A DNA stretch of 7,372 nt from Synechococcaceae cyanobacterium (lineage in GTDB: Bacteria > Cyanobacteriota > Cyanobacteriia > PCC-6307 > Cyanobiaceae), in the NCBI GenBank assembly GCA_947460085.1, contig CANHGA010000099.1, forward strand, positions 1-7,372. The letters run 5' to 3'. This document shows positions 1-5,423 of this stretch, in pieces; position 1 is the stretch's first letter; each line of letters begins with the position of its first letter. The notes under the pieces were generated by a model. It worked only from the letters and a program-made list of their open reading frames with translations, was not told where the DNA came from and ran no database searches. The translations under genes and the position numbers were made by a program.

Positions 1-981
1 CATGCCTGTGCCGGGCAGGCTGGTGCCACTGGAGCCCCGCACCCCTTTGCCAAAAATTGCCGCCCGTTCTCGCGGATCAATCGGCTCTCCCCCATCCCAG
101 AGCGTCAGTTGCCAGCCGCCCTGCTCAGTGGGTTTGCAGTCAAGTCCGAGGGCGGCGCCCTTGGGGCTGTAGCGGAAGGCATTTTCGAGCAGGTTGGCGA
201 GGATTTCGGCTACGGCGCCGCTATCGCCGCGCCACTGGGGCAGGGCGATCGGTGGATGCCAGGGCCGGTGCTGGAGAGCTGCGGTGGCAGCAGCCCGTTG
301 CAGCAGCGGTTCGAGCAGGGCCGCCAGGGGTTGACCAGCCGGGCCGCTCAACACCGGGGGCAGGAGCAGGGGGTGGGCTCCCCCTTCAGGGCTTGGCAGG
401 CTGTCTTGGCTGCCGAGTTGGCCAATGGCGTCGACATAGCGATTCAGTTGGCGCTCCTCCGCAAGCAAGCCCTCCACCAGCGGGCGGTTTTGGTTGTCCT
501 GTTCCAGTCGGCGCAGCAGCAATTGGCCGAAGGTCCGCAAAGCGGCCAGCGGGTTGCGTAGCTGGTGGACCAACACATCCAGCTGTTCGTCCTGGAGGCG
601 CAGGTTCTGGGTGAGGCGCTGTTGCTCGAGGTCGATGCACAGCGCCTCGGTGAGGCAGAGGGCCACGGCCTGCAGTCTTTGGCTGAGGGCCTCTGGCCAG
701 GGCACGGTGTCACTCTCCACCTGGATGGCTCCGAGTAACACCTCCTGGTGGCGCAGCGGTAACCACCGCCGTTGCGCGGCTGGCTGGCGCAGGGGGCTGC
801 TGACTTCCACGGTGGGCAGGGCCCGCCCGTCGCTGGGCCATTGGCCGATGGGTACCAGGGAGGGGGCCCCTTCTTCCCCCGGTTGGGTCACGTAGACCAC
901 CACCGATCGGAGTTCGTTGCTGTCAACGAACTGGGCGAGCTGGAAGTGGAGCAGGTTCAAAAAGCGCGTGGAGACTTGCAT
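1..981 (-). CDS. Soluble sensor histidine kinase, C-terminus cut off by window edge
   Basis: This is a two-component sensor kinase that should autophosphorylate on a histidine and pass the phosphate to an unidentified response regulator. Reading the minus strand from ATG 981 gives 327 residues without a stop, and the frame is still open at base 1. Residues 1-115 look like a degenerate GAF-type sensor domain (RRWLPLRHQEVLLGAIQVES near 71-90), followed by a short helical linker (118-135). The H-box is HQLRNPL with His139. The N-box is ILANLLENAFRYSP (260-273, Asn267). The G1 box is WDGGEP (295-300), followed by an F-box (F310) and the start of G2 (PGTG, 323-326). I see no transmembrane segment or signal peptide, so it is probably cytosolic. 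The start is firm because an in-frame TGA lies four codons upstream; no clear Shine-Dalgarno is seen. The residue after the phospho-accepting His is Gln rather than the usual Glu/Asp. The ligand and partner cannot be read from the sequence. Confidence 0.9.
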   Translation of the reverse strand, partial: MQVSTRFLNLLHFQLAQFVDSNELRSVVVYVTQPGEEGAPSLVPIGQWPSDGRALPTVEVSSPLRQPAAQRRWLPLRHQEVLLGAIQVESDTVPWPEALSQRLQAVALCLTEALCIDLEQQRLTQNLRLQDEQLDVLVHQLRNPLAALRTFGQLLLRRLEQDNQNRPLVEGLLAEERQLNRYVDAIGQLGSQDSLPSPEGGAHPLLLPPVLSGPAGQPLAALLEPLLQRAAATAALQHRPWHPPIALPQWRGDSGAVAEILANLLENAFRYSPKGAALGLDCKPTEQGGWQLTLWDGGEPIDPRERAAIFGKGVRGSSGTSLPGTGM

Positions 982-1060
982 CTGGCGCGCTCAGTGGCGG
1001 AGCTGAAAAATTCTTTTTCGGATTTTCGGGGAAATTCCAAAAAAAGTCTTAAAGTGTTCG

Positions 1061-1074
1061 GTATCGACCAATAC
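1061..1074. promoter_or_regulatory. Candidate NtcA-type site GTA-N8-TAC
   Basis: The bases GTATCGACCAATAC match the palindromic GTA-N8-TAC consensus of NtcA, the cyanobacterial nitrogen regulator, with an extra matching base on each arm (GTAT...ATAC). The site lies about 80 bp upstream of the kinase start. No TAnnnT -10 box lies at the expected 22 bp on either strand, so a classical class-II activated promoter is not evident. A six-base spaced motif is expected about once or twice by chance in a window this size. This is only a candidate. Confidence 0.3.
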
Positions 1075-1076
1075 TT

Positions 1077-1136
1077 CGCGGTCCGCGAGCGGGCGGCGGG
1101 TCACAGTCGTGACGGCCCCTTGGCACGATTTGTGCC
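1077..1136. repeat. Cluster of three short perfect inverted repeats
   Basis: Three perfect 5-bp-arm dyads lie within 60 bp: CGCGG-T-CCGCG (1077-1087), GTCAC-AGTC-GTGAC (1100-1113) and GGCAC-GATTT-GTGCC (1122-1136). None is followed by a T-run on either strand, so they do not look like intrinsic terminators. They could be operators in the kinase/DUF3155 divergent region or stems in a leader RNA; the sequence does not decide. Confidence 0.45.
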
Positions 1137-1169
1137 TCGAGGCTACAGCAGAGACAGTTCACTCCCTTG

Positions 1170-1198
1170 TTGACCACTCCTCTTGCTGTTCTGCTAAT
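1170..1198 (+). promoter_or_regulatory. Sigma70-type promoter candidate for DUF3155
   Basis: TTGACC (1170-1175) matches five of six bases of the -35 consensus. Exactly 17 bp later, GCTAAT (1193-1198) matches four of six bases of the -10 consensus. Transcription would begin near 1205, giving the DUF3155 mRNA a leader of about 220 nt. The -10 element lies inside the left arm of the dyad at 1191-1218, so a protein bound there would interfere with initiation. This is a hand-found match without experimental support. Confidence 0.5.
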
Positions 1199-1218
1199 CC
1201 GAATGGGCGGATAAGCAG
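1191..1218. promoter_or_regulatory. Dyad overlapping -10 and start site of the promoter candidate
   Basis: CTGCTAATCCG (1191-1201) and CGGATAAGCAG (1208-1218) are complementary over 11 positions with one A/A mismatch, around a 6-base centre (AATGGG). The element covers the -10 hexamer and the predicted transcription start. It therefore fits an operator better than a terminator, and no U-run follows it on either strand. It could instead fold as RNA in a transcript that starts further upstream. Confidence 0.5.
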
Positions 1219-1403
1219 CTTCACTGACCTCGGACCTGCCCATGCTCAACGACGACAGATGGTTGGACGTCGCTTGAGTTGTTGTTTTGCGCCCTCTGGG
1301 CCGCTTGGCGCCTCTCTGGCTGGCTGAGTCACGGTCTTTGCGTGCGCTTTGCGCCGGGCCCACGGCTATCTCCCTCCTGATTCCTTTCCTTCCCCTTTCG
1401 TCT

Positions 1404-1416
1404 CTCCCTTTGGGAG
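1404..1416 (+). promoter_or_regulatory. Shine-Dalgarno of DUF3155 buried in a small hairpin
   Basis: GGGAG (1412-1416) lies 7 nt before ATG 1424 and is a good ribosome-binding site, which supports that start over an upstream in-frame alternative at 1349. The same five bases pair perfectly with CTCCC (1404-1408) around a TTT loop. The hairpin closes the site and sits at the end of a 41-nt stretch (1371-1411) with only three purines. The arrangement could throttle translation unless something opens it. Confidence 0.55.
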
Positions 1417-1423
1417 CTGTTCC

Positions 1424-1795
1424 ATGTCTAAGAAGCGCAAGCGCATCAGCCGCCGCCGTCTCGCCGGTCAAAGGGTTTTGGCCCATGTGTCCACGTTCAA
1501 TCTCGAAACCGGCGACCACAAGCCTGTGACGGCTGCCCGCCGGTTCATTGCTGAGCAGGCTTTGGTGCCGCCGGCAATCCTGAATGTGCGCCGCAACGAG
1601 CACACCACCGATCGCTTCTTCTGGGGCGAAAAGGGCCTCTTCAGTGCCCAGTACGCCGAAGAGAACCATTTCCTGTTCCCTTCCCTGCGCGTGATTGTGG
1701 ACAGCATTGGCGAAGAGGTCCTCTTCGAGGGGATCGAAGCCTTGGCTGCTGACGATTGGGAGGAAATGGAGGAGTACGAATACGCCTTCGTTTGA
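1424..1795 (+). CDS. DUF3155 family protein (cyanobacterial, function unknown)
   Basis: The product is a 123-residue soluble protein with strongly split charge. The N-terminus is very basic (KKRKRISRRRLAGQR, residues 3-17). The C-terminus is acidic and aromatic (DDWEEMEEYEYAFV, 110-123). The central part includes ARRFIAEQ and FFWGEKGLFSAQYAEENHFLFPSLR. I recognise it as the small DUF3155 family found in cyanobacteria, for which I know no established function. The basic head could bind nucleic acid, but that is inference. The start is chosen at ATG 1424 because of the GGGAG site 7 nt upstream and because the basic MSKKRKR opening begins there. It is read away from the kinase and ends 5 bp from the stop of the convergent esterase gene, leaving no room for a separate terminator. 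Confidence 0.85.
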   Translation: MSKKRKRISRRRLAGQRVLAHVSTFNLETGDHKPVTAARRFIAEQALVPPAILNVRRNEHTTDRFFWGEKGLFSAQYAEENHFLFPSLRVIVDSIGEEVLFEGIEALAADDWEEMEEYEYAFV

Positions 1796-1800
1796 GGCGG

Positions 1801-2475
1801 CTAAGGCGCGCTCAGGGGTTGAACGCTTGATTGAGTCGGCCATTGGCTGGCGATAAAGCGCTTCATGGCTGGGAATAGCCCCTCATCAATGGTGTGGCCG
1901 CCCCTAAATCCCAGCAGCTCCACCCCATGGCCAGCCGCCCGCAGTTGCTCCTGCAGGGCTTGGCTGGCTGCAAAGGGAACGACAGGGTCCTGCTCGCCAT
2001 GGGTGAGCAGGACTTTTGTTTTGTGGGGGGTTTGGGGATCCCAGCCCGGATGGGGGTAGCCGCTGCAGCCAATCAGGGCGGCGCAAGAGCGGCCATTCAA
2101 TCCCTCGGCAAGGGTGCCCACATCGAGCACCATCGCAGCCCCTTGGGAGAAGCCCAAAAGGATGGTGTCCTCCAGCGGTAATTCCCTGGAGAGCCCTAGC
2201 AGCCGCTGGCTCAGGGCCGCTCGGGCGCCAGGGAGTTCGGGCCAGTTCGGTTGCTGCAGGTCGTACCACTGGCGCCCCATGCCGGCGGGGTGGGGCCAGG
2301 GTGCTTGCAGCGCCACCACTTCCACCTCGGGTCCAACCAGCAGCGGCCCCAGCTCGAGCAGGTCATGGGCATCGGCGCCCCAGCCGTGTAGCAACACCAG
2401 GCGCCGCCGCGCTCCCGCTGGACCGCTGCGGAGCTCGCTGGATAGGGCCGGATTGGAGCCTGGGGATGTGGTCAT
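1801..2475 (-). CDS. Alpha/beta hydrolase, carboxylesterase/phospholipase family
   Basis: This is a 224-residue cytosolic serine hydrolase of the phospholipase/carboxylesterase (Abhydrolase_2) type, likely to cleave small acyl esters; the natural substrate is unknown. It shows the oxyanion-side motif LLHGWGADAHDLLEL (28-42), the nucleophile elbow GFSQGA with Ser110, the acid loop GEQDPVVP with Asp163, and GGH with His194. This is a complete catalytic triad in the usual order, and the length is normal. The chosen start is ATG 2475; an in-frame GTG at 2493 would add MSRSNP, and neither has a clear ribosome-binding site. The roughly 20 residues before the first strand are low-complexity. The gene is divergent from purH, 61 bp away, and its TAG stop lies 5 bp from the DUF3155 stop. 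Confidence 0.9.
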   Translation of the reverse strand: MTTSPGSNPALSSELRSGPAGARRRLVLLHGWGADAHDLLELGPLLVGPEVEVVALQAPWPHPAGMGRQWYDLQQPNWPELPGARAALSQRLLGLSRELPLEDTILLGFSQGAAMVLDVGTLAEGLNGRSCAALIGCSGYPHPGWDPQTPHKTKVLLTHGEQDPVVPFAASQALQEQLRAAGHGVELLGFRGGHTIDEGLFPAMKRFIASQWPTQSSVQPLSAP

Positions 2476-2505
2476 GGGATTGGACCGGGACACTGCTGCT
2501 GCTTA

Positions 2506-2525
2506 GGTTGGCCTTCCATCCAACC
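2506..2525. promoter_or_regulatory. Inverted repeat in the esterase/purH divergent spacer
   Basis: GGTTGG (2506-2511) and CCAACC (2520-2525) form a perfect 6-bp-arm dyad with an 8-bp centre. It ends 11 nt before the purH start codon, inside a 61-bp spacer that must hold control signals for two divergent genes. It could be an operator or a purH leader hairpin next to the initiation region. It does not match the E. coli PurR box, and I assign it to no regulator. Confidence 0.4.
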
Positions 2526-2536
2526 AAGCTGCAGCC

Positions 2537-4084
2537 ATGGCGCCCACGGCCCTTCTCAGTGTGTCCAACAAAGATGGGTTGGTTCCCTTGGCCGAGGGGC
2601 TGCTGGCTGCTGGCTATCGGTTGATTTCCAGTGGCGGAACCGCAGCGGCCCTGCAGGCGGCTGGTCTGGCGGTGACCAAGGTGGCCGACTACACCGGTGC
2701 ACCGGAGATTCTGGGCGGGAGGGTTAAAACCCTGCATCCACGCATCCACGGCGGCATCCTGGCGAAGCGCTCCGATGGCTCCCATCAAGCCGATCTGGCG
2801 GCCCAAGCCATTGATCCGATCGATGTGGTGGTGGTGAACCTCTATCCCTTTCGGGAAACGGTGGCCGATCCGGCGGTGGCCTTTGAGACCGCCATCGAAA
2901 ACATCGACATTGGCGGTCCGGCCATGGTGCGAGCGGCAGCCAAAAACCATGCCGATGTGGCCGTGCTGACCAGCCCTACGCAATACGAGCCGTTCTTGGC
3001 GGCCCTGGCGTCTGGGGCTGTGACGTCTGCCCTGCGCCGTCAGCTCGCCCTGGGGGCTTTTCAACACACGGCGAGCTACGACGCCGCCATCAGCACCTGG
3101 TTGGCGGCTCGATTGGCCGATGGCTCCGCGCCGGGGGCTCCCCTGCAATTGGAAGTGCCGGCCAAGCAATCCCTGCGCTACGGCGAGAATCCCCATCAAG
3201 AGGCCACTTGGCATAGCCACCCCGCAGCAGGCTGGGGGGCGGCCGACCAGCTCCAGGGCAAAGAACTCAGCTACAACAACCTGATTGACCTCGAGGCGGC
3301 CCTCGCCACGGTGCGGGAGTTTGGCTACGGCCCCGGCGCCCAAGCTGCCGCCGTGGTGGTCAAGCACACCAATCCCTGTGGCGTGGCTACGGGCTCGGCG
3401 ACGGCTGACGCCCTCCAGCGGGCGCTCGATGCCGATCGCGTTTCGGCCTTTGGCGGCATCGTGGCCCTCAACACCCCTGTAGACCAGGCGGCGGCAGAAC
3501 AGCTCACCAGCTTGTTTTTGGAATGCGTGGTTGCGCCAGACTTTGATGCTGAGGCCAAACAGCATCTCGCGACCAAGGCCAACCTGAGGCTCCTGGAGCT
3601 CAGCCCCGAGGCCATTGGCCGGGCTGGCCATCAGCAGCTGCGCAGTGTGCTCGGTGGGGTGTTGGTGCAGGAGTTGGACGATGGGGCCGTTGAGGAATCC
3701 AGCTGGCAGGTGGTGAGTGATCGCCAGCCCACCAGCCAAGAGATGGAGGATCTGCGCTTTGCCTGGAAGTTGGCGCGCCACGTGCGCTCCAATGCCATCA
3801 CGGTGGCCAAGGGGGGCCAAAGCCTTGGCGTTGGAGCGGGCCAGATGAACCGGGTTGGCTCAGCCAAGTTGGCCCTTGAGGCTGCTGGGGACCAGGCCCA
3901 GGGTGCGGTGTTGGCCAGCGATGGGTTTTTCCCCTTCGATGACACCGTGCGCCTGGCGGCTCGCTACGGCATCACCGCGACCATTCAGCCTGGGGGCAGT
4001 GTGCGCGACGCCGATTCAATCGCCGCTTGCAATGAGCTGGGGCTTGCCATGGTGGTGACGGGCCGCCGCCACTTCCTGCACTGA
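2537..4084 (+). CDS. purH: Bifunctional AICAR formyltransferase / IMP cyclohydrolase
   Basis: This cytosolic enzyme catalyses the last two steps of de novo purine synthesis. It formylates AICAR with 10-formyltetrahydrofolate to FAICAR, then closes the ring to IMP. At 515 residues it is full length. The N-terminal MGS-like cyclohydrolase domain shows LLSVSNKDGL (6-15), SSGGTA (31-36), GGRVKTLHPRIHGGIL (60-75), NLYPF (101-105) and the KNH site (136-138). The C-terminal transformylase domain shows RYGENPHQ (214-221), KELSYNNLIDLEAA (242-255), the catalytic KHTNPCG (Lys276-His277, 276-282), SAFGGI (303-308), SNAI (418-421), GAGQMNRV (433-440), DGFFPFDD (462-469) and the family-typical end GRRHFLH. 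ATG 2537 starts exactly at the conserved N-terminus, though no Shine-Dalgarno is visible. It is divergent from the esterase gene and 91 bp ahead of DUF4079. Confidence 0.98.
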   Translation: MAPTALLSVSNKDGLVPLAEGLLAAGYRLISSGGTAAALQAAGLAVTKVADYTGAPEILGGRVKTLHPRIHGGILAKRSDGSHQADLAAQAIDPIDVVVVNLYPFRETVADPAVAFETAIENIDIGGPAMVRAAAKNHADVAVLTSPTQYEPFLAALASGAVTSALRRQLALGAFQHTASYDAAISTWLAARLADGSAPGAPLQLEVPAKQSLRYGENPHQEATWHSHPAAGWGAADQLQGKELSYNNLIDLEAALATVREFGYGPGAQAAAVVVKHTNPCGVATGSATADALQRALDADRVSAFGGIVALNTPVDQAAAEQLTSLFLECVVAPDFDAEAKQHLATKANLRLLELSPEAIGRAGHQQLRSVLGGVLVQELDDGAVEESSWQVVSDRQPTSQEMEDLRFAWKLARHVRSNAITVAKGGQSLGVGAGQMNRVGSAKLALEAAGDQAQGAVLASDGFFPFDDTVRLAARYGITATIQPGGSVRDADSIAACNELGLAMVVTGRRHFLH

Positions 4085-4175
4085 ATTTTCTCCCCTGAGC
4101 TCGCCGCCAAGGTCAGGCCAGTTGTAGTTTCGCTCTCTCAGCCCCGGCTGCTCCCTAGGCCCATTCTTTGCTGCC

Positions 4176-4640
4176 ATGCCTGAAGCGCTTGCCTACAACC
4201 TGAACTTTCTGCATCCGTTGTTGATGTGGAGCCTTTTAGCTCTCGCCGGCTACGGCATGTTCTTGGGCATCAAGGCCAAGCGCACCCGCACGGCGGATCC
4301 CGAGGCCCGCAAGCAATTGATCAAGGGGCAATTCGCCAAGCGCCACTTCCAGATCGGCAGCGTTTTGCTGGCGATCATGGTGATTGGCACCTTTGGGGGC
4401 ATGGCCGTCACCTACCTCAACAACGGCAAGTTGTTTGTGGGGCCCCACCTGCTTGTGGGGATCGCCATGACCTGCATGATTGCGATCGCTGCATCACTCA
4501 CCCCCTTGATGCAACAGGGCAACCTGATTGCCCGCAAAGCCCATGTGGGCCTGAATATGGGCCTGATGACCCTGTTCCTCTGGCAGGCCGTCAGTGGCAT
4601 GCAGATCGTGGCCAAGATCTGGGAAAACCGCCCGGCCTAA
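4176..4640 (+). CDS. DUF4079 four-helix membrane protein, possible b-type cytochrome
   Basis: The product is 154 residues with four hydrophobic segments, at about 10-32, 57-80, 89-112 and 122-145, joined by a basic loop (33-56) and two short turns. One histidine sits at the start of each helix: His13, His57, His91 and His123. With alternating helix direction, His13 and His91 fall on one membrane face and His57 and His123 on the other. This is the spacing expected for two bis-histidine haems, as in cytochrome b561. I recognise the protein as a DUF4079-type family of cyanobacteria and plastids; haem binding is my inference. No CxxCH motif or cleavable signal peptide is visible. The gene lies 91 bp after purH in a spacer without an obvious terminator or promoter. 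Its TAA stop overlaps the TAG stop of the convergent DUF1997 gene. Confidence 0.85.
   Translation: MPEALAYNLNFLHPLLMWSLLALAGYGMFLGIKAKRTRTADPEARKQLIKGQFAKRHFQIGSVLLAIMVIGTFGGMAVTYLNNGKLFVGPHLLVGIAMTCMIAIAASLTPLMQQGNLIARKAHVGLNMGLMTLFLWQAVSGMQIVAKIWENRPA
4482..4489. repeat. HIP1 octamer GCGATCGC
   Basis: This is one copy of the octameric palindrome HIP1, which is over-represented in many cyanobacterial genomes. It lies inside the DUF4079 coding region. I noticed only this copy, so it agrees with a cyanobacterial source but is weak evidence on its own. Confidence 0.7.
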
Positions 4641-5275
4641 AACTGGGCCCGCTGCCTGGGGGGGCATTCCAGGCCATGGCTGGCGTGGAAGTCCTCTTGA
4701 ACCTTCCAGGTGAGTTTCCGGGAAATCTGCCGCACAATTTGTTTGAGCAGGTGGTCGCCGCTGCTTTGAACCAGGCTGTCTGGGAGCAAGGTGATCACCC
4801 CAGGCAGTTGGATCCAAACACTCAAATCCAATTCCCACCGGACGAGGGTGAACGCCTGGGCGTCTCCAGGGGTTGTGCTGGGTTCCTGGAGCTGGAGGGA
4901 GGCGTTGAACTCCACGTCGTAGAGGCCCTCGAGGCTGGTATCGCCAGCTGGCATGGGCACCGTGATGATGCGATACACCCCCTGGCTTTGGGGGAGCAGC
5001 TCGAGGCCAATGGTGGGCTCCACATCGAAGCCAAAGTTGCCAAAACGCCCGAGCGTGAGCAGATAGCCATTCGTGCCGATGGGGCTCACTTGCATCGGAG
5101 CAGCACAGCGCTGGAACCATCCCCCATGGCTATCCAGGTAGGCCTGCACCACAGGAGCTGGCGCCCGCATTTCCATCAGATCGGAAAAGTTGCTGGTGTA
5201 ACAGCGCACCCGTGGATCATCGATGTGGCGCAGGCTCTGCATGGGCGAGGACTCTGCCGGGGATTGGACTGCCAT
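4637..5275 (-). CDS. DUF1997 family protein (cyanobacteria/plastids, function unknown)
   Basis: From ATG 5275 the product is 212 residues, soluble, with no transmembrane segment. It contains VRCYTSNFSDLMEMRAP (about 23-39), VVQAYLDSHGGWF (42-54), TLGRFGNFGFDVEPTIGLELLP (74-95) and the closing region LPDSLVQSSGDHLLKQIVRQISRKL (164-188). I recognise this layout as DUF1997, which is shared by cyanobacteria and plants. I know no confirmed activity. The start is uncertain. The frame stays open up to a TTG at 5401, with further in-frame ATGs at 5323 and 5242. The residues before 5275 are low in conserved character, so 5275 is a compromise, and the conserved body begins soon after 5242. The gene follows ispH on the same strand and is probably co-transcribed with it. 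Its last bases overlap the convergent DUF4079 stop by 4 bp. Confidence 0.8.
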   Translation of the reverse strand: MAVQSPAESSPMQSLRHIDDPRVRCYTSNFSDLMEMRAPAPVVQAYLDSHGGWFQRCAAPMQVSPIGTNGYLLTLGRFGNFGFDVEPTIGLELLPQSQGVYRIITVPMPAGDTSLEGLYDVEFNASLQLQEPSTTPGDAQAFTLVRWELDLSVWIQLPGVITLLPDSLVQSSGDHLLKQIVRQISRKLTWKVQEDFHASHGLECPPRQRAQF

Positions 5276-5350
5276 CGCTGTTGCTGGCGTTCGTGACGAC
5301 GACAGCAAGGAAGGCAACGGCATCAAGAATGGCGAAACAAGGGGAACAAT

Positions 5351-5368
5351 CCCGAAGGAGCGCTCGGG
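5351..5368. repeat. Short inverted repeat upstream of DUF1997
   Basis: CCCGA (5351-5355) and TCGGG (5364-5368) form a 5-bp-arm dyad between the end of ispH and the DUF1997 ATG candidates. On the minus strand it is followed by a moderately T-rich stretch rather than a true U-run. It could be a weak attenuator or leader stem between the two genes, or nothing. Confidence 0.25.
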
Positions 5369-5423
5369 CTTGGAGGCGAGGGGGCTGGAACCTTTAAACA
5401 ATGTAAAGCCCCCGGGTTGGGCC

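Larger units (their letters stand above)
982..1423. other. 442-bp gene-free divergent region with many dyads
   Basis: This gap separates the histidine kinase (leftward) from DUF3155 (rightward), so it should carry promoters for both. I see no convincing protein gene, tRNA or known riboswitch. The kinase side (about 1005-1055) is AT-rich, with small inverted repeats such as GAAAAA-TTC-TTTTTC at 1005-1019. The middle holds an NtcA-box-like site (1061-1074) and three compact palindromes (1077-1136). The right half holds a promoter candidate with an overlapping dyad (1170-1218). It also contains two similar copies of GCGCC(T/C)TCTGG around 1290-1320 and a pyrimidine tract (1371-1411) that runs into a hairpin covering the DUF3155 ribosome-binding site. 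Confidence 0.7.

Noticed and set aside
1141..1200. Possible Yfr1-like small RNA (ACTCCTC near 1176) or tRNA-like T-loop (GTTCACTCC near 1157)
   Set aside because: The Yfr1 core (ACUCCUCACAC) is not matched beyond ACTCCTC, and no cloverleaf or terminator can be drawn.
1109..1327. Small plus-strand frame of 72 codons between the kinase and DUF3155
   Set aside because: It starts with GTG, has no ribosome-binding site, spans the promoter and dyads, and its composition resembles no family I know.
1049..1843. Long minus-strand frame antisense to DUF3155
   Set aside because: It lies opposite a well-supported gene and its promoter region. It looks like a GC-rich shadow frame with no recognisable motifs.
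2363..3820. 485-codon minus-strand frame antisense to purH
   Set aside because: It mirrors purH codons in a GC-rich gene, rich in His, Arg and Gly, with no domain. purH itself is certain.
4226..5296. 356-codon plus-strand frame crossing DUF4079 and DUF1997
   Set aside because: It runs out of frame through one real gene and antisense through another. It shows no membrane or domain pattern.
5276..5401. Longer DUF1997 starting at TTG 5401, 254 residues
   Set aside because: It needs a rare TTG start without a clear ribosome-binding site and adds poorly structured residues before the conserved body.
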